From Pantoea nemavictus (GTDB lineage Bacteria > Pseudomonadota > Gammaproteobacteria > Enterobacterales > Enterobacteriaceae): DNA of 64,000 nt. The DNA lies in the NCBI RefSeq assembly GCF_037479095.1, contig NZ_JBBGZW010000001.1, forward strand, positions 1,178,001 to 1,242,000, written 5' to 3'. The position numbers were made by a program, and so were the translations under genes. How positions within the stretch are numbered: position 1 is the first letter of the stretch; every line of letters starts with the position of its first letter. Positions 18,147 through 26,550 of the stretch are shown here, in pieces. Below the pieces are notes generated by a model, which ran no database searches, had not been told where the DNA came from, and saw nothing but the letters and a program-made list of their open reading frames with translations.

Positions 18147-18186
18147 GTAGCGGCGCAATTTATTGCGCGATAAATCGCGCCGCTAC
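18147..18186. repeat. REP-like palindrome between galR and GNAT gene
   Basis: GTAGCGGCGCAATTTATTGC followed by GCGATAAATCGCGCCGCTAC forms two abutting inverted arms at the convergent 3' ends of galR and the GNAT gene. Same family as 9174-9251. Confidence 0.85.
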
Positions 18187-18205
18187 GATTCAGTGCGTTG
18201 TGCAA

Positions 18206-18655
18206 CTACAAATCCCGCGCGTACACCTTCACCCGCACATCCGGGAACTCCAGCGCCTCGCACTGATACTGCCAGCCAAAACGTTCGTAATAACCACCAA
18301 ACGTCGACCATAACCACAACTTGTCATAACCACGCTGCTGCGCGAACGCAATCACATGCTGCTGCAGCGCTTCGCTCAATCCCTTGCCGCGCGCCGACTC
18401 CTCGACGTACAGCGCCGCCACCCACGGCGTCAGATCCTGACGGCTGATCAAATCGCAGCGCCAAAATCCCACCGTACCCAGCGGCGTATCGCCGTCGAGC
18501 GCCACAAAAGTCACCGGGAAATCGGCGCCGTTGAGGCTGCTGCGCACGATGCTGTCGTAAAACTCGCGCGAGGTGCCATCGCCAAACGCCTGCCACAGCC
18601 AATCGGTGATCTGCGTGGCGTGATGCGGCACCGCGCTGAGCGCAACGATCTTCAT
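18206..18655 (-). CDS. GNAT-family N-acetyltransferase, translationally coupled to lysA
   Basis: The protein has 149 residues. The acetyl-CoA site is in ALYVEESARGKGLSEALQ (motif A, R/Q-x-x-G-x-G/A variant RGKGLS), preceded by the beta strand GTVGFWRCDL and followed by YYERFGWQYQ, a typical GNAT C-terminus. Its ATG shares one base with the lysA stop (TGATG), so it is read from the lysA message and probably by re-initiation. The substrate is unknown. The coupling to diaminopimelate decarboxylase hints at a link to lysine or a related amine, but that is only context. Confidence 0.88.
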   Translation of the reverse strand: MKIVALSAVPHHATQITDWLWQAFGDGTSREFYDSIVRSSLNGADFPVTFVALDGDTPLGTVGFWRCDLISRQDLTPWVAALYVEESARGKGLSEALQQHVIAFAQQRGYDKLWLWSTFGGYYERFGWQYQCEALEFPDVRVKVYARDL

Positions 18656-19908
18656 CAGTTCAGTTCCAGCGCCAGCAGCTCCTGAATGGTCTGCGCACGA
18701 CGAATCTCCCGCGCCTCACCGTTCTCAAACAGCACTTCAGGAATCAGCGGGCGGCTATTGTAGTTCGACGACATCGACGCGCCGTACGCACCGGTATCGT
18801 GGAACACCAGATAATCGCCCACCTGCGCCGCAGGCAGCGCGCGGGTTTCCACTTTGCCGCCCTCCAGCTGCGTAAATACATCGCCCGATTCGCACAGCGG
18901 ACCGGCCACCACGCTTTCAATCGTTGCGTCACCCAGCGCGCGACCGTCAACCGGCAGCAGCGAAATGTGGTGATAGCTGCCGTACATCGACGGACGCATC
19001 AAATCGCTGAAACCGGCATCGACCAGCACAAAGTGACGGCTGCCCATCGCTTTCACCGCCCGCACCTGTGACACCAGCACGCCCGACTCAGCCACGAGGA
19101 AACGGCCCGGCTCAATCTCCAGCTTCACGGGATGACCAAGATGCGCGGCAATACGCTCGCGCGCGCCGTTCCACAAGCCGTAATAGTGCTGGGTATCAAT
19201 CGCTTCTTCATCGTAACGATACGGAATCGACAAGCCGCCGCCTGCCGAGATCGCTGTCAGATCCTGACCAAATGCCACCACCTGATCGACCATCGCGTCG
19301 CACACCTGCTGCAGATGGCCGTAATCAACGCCGGAACCGATATGCATATGCAAACCAACCAGACGCAGGCCGTGCTGCTGAATCGCCGCCAGCGCCAGCG
19401 GCAGATCGCTGTGCCAGATGCCGTGTTTGCTGTTCTCACCGCCGGTGTTGGTTTTCTGGCTGTGGCCGTGACCAAATCCGGGATTGATGCGCAGCCACAC
19501 CGCGTGGCCCGGCGACACGTCACCTAACTGATGCAGCATATCTACTGAACCGGCGTTAACCGGCACCTTCAGCTCGGCAATGCGCGCCAGCGTAGGCTGG
19601 TCGAACACGTCGGCGGTGAAAACAATATCTTCGCCACCCGGCTGATAACCGGCGGCAATGGCACGCTCGATCTCACCCAGCGAAACCGAATCGACTTTGA
19701 CGCCGGCCGCGCGCATCAGGCGCAGGATGTGAATATTTGAGCAGGCCTTCTGCGCAAAACGCACCACGTCGAACGCGCTCAGCTGGGCAATGCGCTGCTG
19801 AATAATCGCCGCATCATAAGCCCAGAATGGACCGCTATAACGCTGCGCCAGCGGCAGTAAATGGGCGGCGGTTAACGCCGTTTCGGTGTTGTTCAGTGGA
19901 CGTGGCAT
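18655..19908 (-). CDS. lysA: Diaminopimelate decarboxylase LysA
   Basis: The protein has 417 residues (E. coli 420). The PLP lysine is K54 in RFAQKACSN. The glycine-rich phosphate-binding region is SAGGGLSIPYRYDEE, the HMHIGSG motif is present, and the C-terminal active-site Cys motif is GPLCESGDVF. It removes CO2 from meso-diaminopimelate to make lysine, the last step of the pathway. It is divergent from lysR across a 110-bp gap, the known arrangement in which LysR activates lysA when diaminopimelate is available and lysine is low. Confidence 0.98.
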   Translation of the reverse strand: MPRPLNNTETALTAAHLLPLAQRYSGPFWAYDAAIIQQRIAQLSAFDVVRFAQKACSNIHILRLMRAAGVKVDSVSLGEIERAIAAGYQPGGEDIVFTADVFDQPTLARIAELKVPVNAGSVDMLHQLGDVSPGHAVWLRINPGFGHGHSQKTNTGGENSKHGIWHSDLPLALAAIQQHGLRLVGLHMHIGSGVDYGHLQQVCDAMVDQVVAFGQDLTAISAGGGLSIPYRYDEEAIDTQHYYGLWNGARERIAAHLGHPVKLEIEPGRFLVAESGVLVSQVRAVKAMGSRHFVLVDAGFSDLMRPSMYGSYHHISLLPVDGRALGDATIESVVAGPLCESGDVFTQLEGGKVETRALPAAQVGDYLVFHDTGAYGASMSSNYNSRPLIPEVLFENGEAREIRRAQTIQELLALELN

Positions 19909-20018
19909 CTCAATTCTCCTGTGTCATTACCCCTATTTAGCCATAGCGCAGCGATTCAGAAAAATATCTGTTTTAGCGACATCTATACAAATATGATATG
20001 GCTTTAGCGGAGGGCGCA

Positions 20019-20939
20019 ATGGCAAAAATTAACTGGCGACATATCGAAATTTTTCACGCGGTGATGACCAGCGGCAACCTGACGCAGGCGGCGACGCTGC
20101 TGCACACCTCGCAGCCAACGGTAAGCCGCGAGCTGGCGCGGCTGGAGCAGCAGCTCGGCTTGCAGCTGTTCGAGCGAGTGCGCGGACGTTTGCAGCCGAC
20201 GGTGCAAGGCCTGCGGCTGTACGAAGAGGTGCAGCGCTCGTGGTATGGGCTCGATCGCATTATGGATGCCGCCGAAGGGCTGCGGCAGTTTCGTCAGGGC
20301 GAACTGTCGATCGCCTGTTTGCCGGTGTTTTCCCAGTCGCTGCTGCCGCCGCTGCTGCAGCCCTTTATGCAGCGCTATCCGCAGGTCAGCCTGAATATCA
20401 TTCCGCAGGAGTCGCCGCTGCTGGAAGAGTGGCTGTCGGCGCAGCGCTACGATCTCGGTCTGACCGAAACCCAGCATGCGCCCGCCGGCACCGAGCGTCT
20501 GCCGCTGCTGACCTGCGATGAAGTGTGCGTGCTGCCGCCACAGCATCCGCTGTGCCAGCGCGCGGTGCTGACGCCGCAAGATTTCCACGGCGAGAATTAC
20601 GTCAGCCTGTCGCGCAGCGATAGCTATCGCCAGCTACTGGATTCGCTGTTTCATGAGCAGGAGGTGGAGCGGAGGTTGGTGCTGGAGACGCACAGTGCGG
20701 CGTCGGTGTGCGCGATGGTGCGCGCGGGCGTGGGGATTTCGATTGTGAATCCGCTGACGGCGCTTGATTACGCCGCCAGCGGGGTGGTGATGCGTCGCTT
20801 CAGTATCGCCGTGCCGTTTACCGTCAGTCTGGTGCGGCCACAGCATCGGCCGGCTTCAGCGCTGGTCGATCACTTCTGCGACCACCTGCAACAGCAAGTG
20901 GCCGCGTTTCCACAACGTATTGCCGAGCAATTAGCTTAA
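20019..20939 (+). CDS. lysR: LysR, transcriptional activator of lysA
   Basis: The protein has 306 residues from ATG 20019, preceded by GGAGG at good distance. A further upstream ATG (19998) would add seven residues and lacks this site. The N-terminal winged helix-turn-helix contains LTQAATLLHTSQPTVSREL. The effector domain contains QGELSIACLPVFSQS, PQESPLLEEWLSAQR and ETHSAASVCAMVRAGVGISI, nearly the same as E. coli LysR. It activates the divergent lysA. Its stop overlaps the convergent MFS gene by four bases. Confidence 0.97.
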   Translation: MAKINWRHIEIFHAVMTSGNLTQAATLLHTSQPTVSRELARLEQQLGLQLFERVRGRLQPTVQGLRLYEEVQRSWYGLDRIMDAAEGLRQFRQGELSIACLPVFSQSLLPPLLQPFMQRYPQVSLNIIPQESPLLEEWLSAQRYDLGLTETQHAPAGTERLPLLTCDEVCVLPPQHPLCQRAVLTPQDFHGENYVSLSRSDSYRQLLDSLFHEQEVERRLVLETHSAASVCAMVRAGVGISIVNPLTALDYAASGVVMRRFSIAVPFTVSLVRPQHRPASALVDHFCDHLQQQVAAFPQRIAEQLA

Positions 20940-22099
20940 GCGTTAACCGCTTCGCCCTGCCCGCCCGATTTGCGGAAGGTGATCAGGCAGATCACTAAAC
21001 CGATGACTGCCAGCGCGGCTGCAGCAACCGGCACCGACGTCAGGCCGTAACCTTTCTCGATCACCGCGCCGCCGACCCACGCGCCGAGCGCGTTACCGAC
21101 GTTGAAGGCGGAGATGTTGAGCGTGGAAACCAGGTTTGGCGCATCTTTACCGTGGCGCACCACGTTAATCTGCAGGCCTGGCACGGTGGCAAAGGTCGCC
21201 ATCGCCCACAAGAACAGGGTGATCTCCGCCAGCCAAAGCGCATGGCTGGTCCAGCTGAACAGCAGCGAGAACAGCGCAATCAGCACAAAGCTGAGGATCA
21301 GGCTGAACGACACTTTCCAGTCGGCCAGCTTGCCGCCGAGGATATTGCCGACGGTTAAACCGGCACCGATCAGGAACAGCGTCCAGCTCACACCACGATC
21401 CGAGATGCCGGTCACTTGCAACAGCAGCGGGGCGATGTAGCTGAACAGCGCAAACATCGCGGCGGCAAAGAACACCGTCATCAACAGTGAAAGCCACAGT
21501 TTGCCATTCGCCAGCGCGCTGATTTCACTCGCCAGGTGCACCGGCTTCTCTTCTTTGTTGTTCGGCAGGCTAACAATCAGCGCGATAAAGGCGAAGATGC
21601 CGATAATCGCCACGCCCCAGAAGGTGGCGCGCCAGCCAAACATCTGACCAAACCAGGTGCCGAGCGGCACGCCAAGCACGTTAGCCAGCGTCAGGCCGGT
21701 GAACATCAGCGCCACGGCAGAAGCCTGACGACTCGGTGCCACCAGGCTCGCCGCGACCACCGCGCCAATGCCGAAGAAGGCGCCGTGACACAGCGCGGTC
21801 ACCACACGCGCCAGCATCAGCAGGTTGTAGGTGTAGGCCAACGCACAGAGCACGTTGCCGATGATGAAGATAATCATCAGCAGAATCAGCGTCTTTTTCC
21901 GCGGCAGTTTGGCGGTCAGCAGCGCCATGATCGGCGCGCCGATGGCCACGCCCAGCGCGTAACCGCTGATCAGCCATCCCGCCGAAGGAATGGTCACCTG
22001 CAGATCGCCCGCCACGTCCGGCAGTAATCCCATGATGACGAACTCCGTGGTGCCGATGGCGAACGCACTCAGCGCCAGCGCCAGTAATGCAACAGGCAT
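20936..22099 (-). CDS. MFS transporter, DHA1/AraJ-YdhP type exporter
   Basis: The protein has 387 residues from ATG 22099, chosen because GGGAGAG lies seven bases upstream. A longer frame starting at 22138 adds a charged, non-membrane stretch. Twelve hydrophobic segments are visible. The first reads LLALALSAFAIGTTEFVIMG, and the loop 2-3 motif is GAPIMALLTAKLPRKKTL. Overall it is like YdhP/AraJ sugar or drug efflux proteins. The location in place of E. coli ygeA/araE downstream of lysR is an accessory feature. The substrate is unknown. Confidence 0.9.
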   Translation of the reverse strand: MPVALLALALSAFAIGTTEFVIMGLLPDVAGDLQVTIPSAGWLISGYALGVAIGAPIMALLTAKLPRKKTLILLMIIFIIGNVLCALAYTYNLLMLARVVTALCHGAFFGIGAVVAASLVAPSRQASAVALMFTGLTLANVLGVPLGTWFGQMFGWRATFWGVAIIGIFAFIALIVSLPNNKEEKPVHLASEISALANGKLWLSLLMTVFFAAAMFALFSYIAPLLLQVTGISDRGVSWTLFLIGAGLTVGNILGGKLADWKVSFSLILSFVLIALFSLLFSWTSHALWLAEITLFLWAMATFATVPGLQINVVRHGKDAPNLVSTLNISAFNVGNALGAWVGGAVIEKGYGLTSVPVAAAALAVIGLVICLITFRKSGGQGEAVNA

Positions 22100-22462
22100 A
22101 ACACACTCTCCCAAATATTTTTTGCAGGCAGGCCGCACGGCGAACGCAGTGCGGTTACAACGGACGCTTATTAAAATTTGAACTGCGTCACATTGTTATT
22201 AAAGCATAGCCTTTTCACCGCAACCACCCCGCGCGCCGCAAGGCTATGTTGCGCCTGCAGCAATAATCGCAGTGCGGGAAAATGACGGCAGCGAACCATT
22301 GAGACAGATTGATGTTTCCGCGCTACGCTTGAAGCAGGTTGTGATCGCTGTCACAGCAGCACAGCTTTTGGCGCTAAATCAATCAGTAAAGGATGGACGA
22401 GCACTGCCGATACCTCAATGGATTGCCCGGTTATGCGGTGTCAAAAATCGAGGGGAGAGCGT
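22100..22462. other. Intergenic region between two divergent accessory genes
   Basis: This stretch holds the promoter regions of the MFS gene (minus) and of the lipoprotein gene (plus). It contains no palindromic repeat of the families seen elsewhere. A GTTATTAAAGCATAGCC stretch near 22195 is AT-rich, but no confident promoter or RNA can be called. Confidence 0.5.
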
Positions 22463-23089
22463 ATGCGATGGCTCATCGCGCTAACGGTTGGCTGCCTGAG
22501 TGGCTGCTCTGTTGGGCACTACGAATACAGTAAAGAAGCAGCAAAACGCGTTGATATGACCGTGACCGGCATTCCCACGGTGCTGGGCATTGGTGCGCTC
22601 GGCACCACCATTCCTCTCACGCCCGAATACAGCCTGACGGCGGCGCACGTGGCGAAGTATTCGCTGTATCGGGTGAAAGCCTGGCATCCTGAGTGTGATA
22701 TTGCGGTGGTGTACCACAAGAACAGTGAAGCCAATCTGCCGCCGCCGTTTCGTAATAGCCATATTGGCGACAACGTGAATTTATATGGCTACAGCTTTAT
22801 TTCGGCGATGCCGGTGGCATCGAGCGGTAAGAATCTGATCAATACCACGCTGGCGAATGACTGGAATAAGGCCAGCTGTGTGGTGGTAGCGGCTAATGCT
22901 GGCGTGGTGAAAGGCATGTCCGGCGGTGCGGTGTATAACGCCAGCGACGATACGCTGGCGGGAGTGATTGTCGGTTATAGCAGCCAGATTGATGACAATA
23001 AGAGCGGTAAGACGCTGTTTAAGAATGTGGCGCTGTATGTGCCGTATGCGCGGTTCCAGGCCTGGCTGGATGGGGTGGTGAAGTCGTAG
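22463..23089 (+). CDS. Predicted lipoprotein with chymotrypsin-like serine protease fold
   Basis: The protein has 208 residues from ATG 22463, preceded by GGGAGAG. Fifteen further upstream codons are open but lack a signal sequence. The lipobox is LSGC with Cys15. A complete chymotrypsin-type triad is visible in order: H62 in SLTAAHVAKY, D79 in ECDIAVVYH and S153 in KGMSGGAVYN. That spacing and the GxSGG box are typical of trypsin-like peptidase (S1) domains. It should be anchored in the envelope, facing the periplasm or outside depending on sorting. It may be a true protease, or an inactive relative if the fold has drifted. There is no obvious partner gene. Confidence 0.8.
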   Translation: MRWLIALTVGCLSGCSVGHYEYSKEAAKRVDMTVTGIPTVLGIGALGTTIPLTPEYSLTAAHVAKYSLYRVKAWHPECDIAVVYHKNSEANLPPPFRNSHIGDNVNLYGYSFISAMPVASSGKNLINTTLANDWNKASCVVVAANAGVVKGMSGGAVYNASDDTLAGVIVGYSSQIDDNKSGKTLFKNVALYVPYARFQAWLDGVVKS

Positions 23090-23115
23090 ATTTGCTTCGG
23101 GCTGATTGAGATTGT

Positions 23116-23278
23116 GCTGGCTGTCCCCCATCCCGGTCGGTGCTGGCTGTCCCCCTCCTCGGTCCTCCCCCATAAATGGGGGAGGAAGATGCTGCAATAT
23201 GATAGTTGGGGAGCTGCATGTGGCAGCGTCTCCTTCCCCCATTTATGGGGGAAGGCCGGGATGGGGGACAGCATGCAC
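23116..23278. repeat. Cloverleaf-like palindromic element, copy 3, with duplicated left end
   Basis: The core is 23142-23278: GCTGTCCCCCTCCTCGGTCC ... hairpin CCCCCATAAATGGGGG ... GCATGTGGCAGC ... hairpin CCCCCATTTATGGGGG ... GGCCGGGATGGGGGACAGC. An additional GCTGGCTGTCCCCCATCCCG end sits just to the left. It separates the converging 3' ends of the lipoprotein gene and the last gene of the DUF1989 operon. Confidence 0.87.
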
Positions 23279-23280
23279 AG

Positions 23281-23952
23281 TCAAGCGGGAACCCACGCGC
23301 CCTGCAGCTGCACCTGCGGGAAGCCATCGGTCAAAATGCGCAGTTCAGCATCGCGCGGCGTGTTGTCGCCCTGCCCCTGAATGCTGACGATATCCTGCGG
23401 GCAGGCGGAGAACGCCACCAAACAATCCATCTCGGCGCGCAGCACAATATAGTCGCCCGGCTTAGTCACCACCGGCAGCGTCTTCAGAGTGATGCCGTCC
23501 GGCTGCACCTGAATATTCATAAAAATATTAAACGATGCCAGATTGCCGTGCGGCAGCGTCACGCCCAGCTCGCTCATGCCTTCAAACAGGTTGTCATGGC
23601 AGTTGCGATGCGGTTCAGTGCACCCCAGCAACTCATAACGTCGCGCATCGCAGGCGGCCATAAAGGTGTCGTGCACGCCCGGCGAGGTATCCGCCACCAG
23701 CGTCAGAATCGGGTGGCGCTGGCTGGTGATAAAGCTGTCGCCCACTTTCGGATTGAGACGCTGATTCCACACCCGCGTCGCCTCCATACACATATATTCA
23801 CTCACATCCTCAGCGTTATACGCCCAGCAATCCACCACCTGGGTGCCGTGCAGGTTAATCACCTGTACCGCTTCACCCTTCTTCAGTCGCACCGCTTTAC
23901 CAAAGCGCGCCGGGATAGTTATCACTTCACGATGCTGAAATTCCGCTGACAT
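23281..23952 (-). CDS. DUF1989 (urea carboxylase-associated type) protein, third of operon
   Basis: The protein has 223 residues and is the last gene of the operon, 13 bp after the second permease. It opens with a beta-rich segment (ARFGKAVRLKKGEAVQVINL) and has the DUF1989 core with conserved polar/metal-type residues in PGVHDTFMAACDARR, EPHRNCHDNLFEGM and FSACPQDIVSIQ. Related DUF1989 pairs (UAAP/CgdAB) deiminate carboxyguanidine to allophanate in guanidine users (established for those proteins). This one belongs to the same superfamily, but its substrate is unknown. Confidence 0.88.
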   Translation of the reverse strand: MSAEFQHREVITIPARFGKAVRLKKGEAVQVINLHGTQVVDCWAYNAEDVSEYMCMEATRVWNQRLNPKVGDSFITSQRHPILTLVADTSPGVHDTFMAACDARRYELLGCTEPHRNCHDNLFEGMSELGVTLPHGNLASFNIFMNIQVQPDGITLKTLPVVTKPGDYIVLRAEMDCLVAFSACPQDIVSIQGQGDNTPRDAELRILTDGFPQVQLQGAWVPA

Positions 23953-23965
23953 GTTGTTCTCCAGA

Positions 23966-24631
23966 TTAGTGCTGCATGGCGCGACGATAGCGCGTCATGC
24001 GAGATTCAAGGCCGCGCGCCAGCCAGTCGATCGCGCTGTTGAGCAGCCAGTAACAGAGCGCCACGGTGAGATAGATCTCCAGCGGCGCGTAGGTATCCGA
24101 AATCGCCTGTTTGGCGGCGTACATAAACTCCTGCACCGAGACAATCGACAGCAGCGCCGAGTCTTTAATCAAACCGATCATCAGCCCCACCAGCGGCGAT
24201 AACATCTGCGGCAGGGTTTGCGGCAGCACCACATCGCGCAGCTGTTCGCTACGGCTTAAGCCGAGCACGCGGCACGCTTCCCACTGCCCTTTCGGCAGCG
24301 CATCAATGGCTGAGCGGATCACCTGCGCGATATAGGGCGCGTAGTAGAGCGTTAGCGCCAGCACGCCCACCACCGGCGACGACAGCGTGATGTCATATTC
24401 CGGCAGCACAAAGTAGAGCAGATAGATCACCACCAGCAGCGGCAGCGCGAGAGTTAAGCCGCTGTAAAGATTGAGCAAACGCAGCCAGAACGGCGAGGCG
24501 CGCATCAGCAGTACGGCCAGCAGCGCGCCCCACAGCAGTGAACAGAGCGCCGCCACCAGACAGAGCTGCAGGGTAGCGACCAGGCCGTCAGCCAGCGACG
24601 GCAACGAGGTGGTAATTGCCTGCCAATCCAT
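23966..24631 (-). CDS. Polar amino acid-type ABC transporter permease (second subunit)
   Basis: The protein has 221 residues. Hydrophobic helices flank the EAA-type cytoplasmic loop GQWEACRVLGLSRSEQLRDV, the site where an ATPase would dock. It is related to HisM/GlnP family permeases. The start overlaps the stop of the other permease by one base, so the two are translationally coupled and probably form a heterodimeric channel. No ATPase gene is adjacent or elsewhere in the operon. Confidence 0.93.
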   Translation of the reverse strand: MDWQAITTSLPSLADGLVATLQLCLVAALCSLLWGALLAVLLMRASPFWLRLLNLYSGLTLALPLLVVIYLLYFVLPEYDITLSSPVVGVLALTLYYAPYIAQVIRSAIDALPKGQWEACRVLGLSRSEQLRDVVLPQTLPQMLSPLVGLMIGLIKDSALLSIVSVQEFMYAAKQAISDTYAPLEIYLTVALCYWLLNSAIDWLARGLESRMTRYRRAMQH

Positions 24632-25281
24632 TACGCCATCCTCCGTTTCGCTTCCAGACGCCGCGCCGCCGCAATCAACGGCATGGCGATTAGCAGGTAA
24701 CCCGCCGCCACCAGCAGCAACACCTGAGTGGCTTCGTAGGTGCGGGCGATAACGATCTGTCCGGCATAGGTCAGTTCGGTCAGCGCCACCACTGAGGCCA
24801 GCGGCGTGGTTTTCAGCAGAATGGTGAATTCATTGACCAGCATCGGCAGGCTGGCGCGCATCACCTGGGGATTAATCACATACCACCAGCTGAGAAAACG
24901 GCTCAACCCCAGCGTGCGCGCGGCTTCAAGCTGGCCGCGCGTCACCAGGCTGCGATTAACGCGCAGGATTTCTGCCACGTACGCACCGCTGTTGAGGCCG
25001 ATGGCAATTACCGCCGCCAGCATCGGCTGCCCACCCAATCCCAGCCGTGGCAGCGTGAAAAACACCACAAACAGCTGCACGATCGCTGGCGTGCCGCGCA
25101 TCACACTGACGTAGCTGCGGCCGATGGCGCGCCAGATCCAGGCTCGGCGCAGCTGCAGGTAGCAGCCGAGCTGCCCCATTACCACGCTGACTAACGACGC
25201 CAGCACGGTGAGCATCAGCGTCATTATCAGTCCGCGTCCGAGTTCCGGCAGCGCGGCCACCACCTGTTGATCCAGCCCCAT
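24631..25281 (-). CDS. Polar amino acid-type ABC transporter permease (first subunit)
   Basis: The protein has 216 residues. It carries the EAA loop as RGQLEAARTLGLSRFLSW and the typical early segment VMRGTPAIVQLFVVFF of HisQ/GlnP-like permeases. It lies 3 bp after a DUF1989 gene and overlaps the second permease by one base. Together they should transport the ligand delivered by the binding protein encoded at the head of the operon. Confidence 0.93.
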   Translation of the reverse strand: MGLDQQVVAALPELGRGLIMTLMLTVLASLVSVVMGQLGCYLQLRRAWIWRAIGRSYVSVMRGTPAIVQLFVVFFTLPRLGLGGQPMLAAVIAIGLNSGAYVAEILRVNRSLVTRGQLEAARTLGLSRFLSWWYVINPQVMRASLPMLVNEFTILLKTTPLASVVALTELTYAGQIVIARTYEATQVLLLVAAGYLLIAMPLIAAARRLEAKRRMA

Positions 25282-25284
25282 GCG

Positions 25285-25932
25285 TTACTCCGCGTTAAAT
25301 TCGTGCAGGTTTTCCGCCACCGACAGCAGCAGCGGCGCGGGCTTATCGTTACCCTCAATGCCGGTGTTGCAGGCAGAGACGATGAATTCCGTATCCATCA
25401 CCACGCGACAGGTAATGCTGTCGCCGGCTTTGGTCAGATTGGTTTCCGGCAGAATATCGCCCTCGCGCGTGAGCTTGACGTGCATAAACAAGTTGATCGG
25501 ATCCGGCAGCTTCGGCACCACCCGCCCAAGACGCGCCAGCTCGCCGCGCACACCCTCAAGGCAACCTTCGCCCTGATAGCCGCGCTCGGCGAGAAACGCG
25601 GTGGTAGACGCCGGTAGCAGCAGGTCGTGACGCTTTACGCTGTCTTTGCCCAGCACCATCATCGGACGGCGACGGTTATTCACCAGACGCATACCGGAAC
25701 CCAGCAGATAACTGTTGCTGAACACCCGCGTATGGTGCACCGACAACCATACGGCGGAATCGGCAAGGCTAAAGCCAAACAGCGACGCAACGGCACCTTC
25801 GCCCAGCGCGGTGATGCGCAGCAGCTGACCGCGCAGCACGCGAATCGAACCCACGCTGCCCGCCGCAACCTGCACCGGTTCAGCCAGCGTGCGCACGGCG
25901 GTTTCTTCATAACTTTCACGCATTAACAGCAT
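25285..25932 (-). CDS. DUF1989-like protein, divergent member of the operon
   Basis: The protein has 215 residues from ATG 25932, which has CAGGAG upstream and overlaps the preceding DUF1989 gene by 17 bases. The fold pattern of DUF1989 is retained (VLRGQLLRITALGEGAVASL; PDPINLFMHVKLTREGDILP; FIVSACNTGIEGND), but the conserved HD....CD and HRNC.DN boxes of its two paralogs are replaced (KRHDLLLPASTTAF, QGEGCLEGVRGEL). It may be a regulatory or structural partner of a heteromeric enzyme, since known DUF1989 enzymes are two-subunit. That role is inferred. Confidence 0.82.
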   Translation of the reverse strand: MLLMRESYEETAVRTLAEPVQVAAGSVGSIRVLRGQLLRITALGEGAVASLFGFSLADSAVWLSVHHTRVFSNSYLLGSGMRLVNNRRRPMMVLGKDSVKRHDLLLPASTTAFLAERGYQGEGCLEGVRGELARLGRVVPKLPDPINLFMHVKLTREGDILPETNLTKAGDSITCRVVMDTEFIVSACNTGIEGNDKPAPLLLSVAENLHEFNAE

Positions 25933-26548
25933 GATTCATCTCCTGAGCGTGAAAATGGTCGCTGACCACGATGTCAATTGGCGTCACCTGCAGGCCGTTA
26001 CCGGGAATGATGTCCTGCGGGCAGGATGACACCGAGCAGATCAGGTCGCACAGCGCTTCAAAGGTGATGCTATCGCCCGCAACGCTGTTGGGATCGGTGA
26101 CTTCCATGCGGCCATCGGCGGTGACCGGGCCGTTCTGGAACAAGTTGAACGGTTCCGGCAGCGAGAAGTAGGTCACGCCAAATGCCTTCATCCCCTCCAG
26201 CAGGTTATCAACGCAGTTGCGATGCCCTTCTACGCCGAAATCGACGCTAAAACGGGTGCGATCGCACGCCGGTACGTTGGCATCGTGAATGCCGATGCTG
26301 TCGGCAAGAATGCGCAGCATCGGGCGGTTTTCACTCGACCACAGCGCATCGCCGGGTTTAAAGAACAGCGAACGCAGCTGCTGGCGCGTATGGACCGGCG
26401 ACAGCTTCTCGTTGAGGTCGTCGGCGTTTACCGCGACGAAATCGGCTGCCTGCTGCCCTTCGCTATCAATCACGGTAATGAACTGGCCTTTGCGCACGCG
26501 GAAGGTTTTGCCAAAGCCGGCGGGCACCGTCAGGTTGGACTGGCACAT
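25916..26548 (-). CDS. DUF1989 (urea carboxylase-associated type) protein
   Basis: The protein has 210 residues. Its ATG lies two bases after the binding-protein stop, with GCAGGAG as ribosome site inside the end of that gene. It has the full set of family boxes: VRKGQFITVIDSEGQQAADF, GIHDANVPACDRTRF, GHRNCVDNLLEGM and VSSCPQDIIPGNG. The residues His, Asp, Cys and Asn in these boxes are the likely catalytic or metal-binding ones. It most resembles the paralog at 23281. A hydrolytic or deiminating activity on the imported compound is a reasonable guess, not shown. Confidence 0.88.
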   Translation of the reverse strand: MCQSNLTVPAGFGKTFRVRKGQFITVIDSEGQQAADFVAVNADDLNEKLSPVHTRQQLRSLFFKPGDALWSSENRPMLRILADSIGIHDANVPACDRTRFSVDFGVEGHRNCVDNLLEGMKAFGVTYFSLPEPFNLFQNGPVTADGRMEVTDPNSVAGDSITFEALCDLICSVSSCPQDIIPGNGLQVTPIDIVVSDHFHAQEMNHAVNA

Positions 26549-26550
26549 AA

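Noticed and set aside
23114..23387. Short overlapping frames in the cloverleaf elements
   Set aside because: They consist of repeat sequence and change frame between copies, so they are not conserved as protein.
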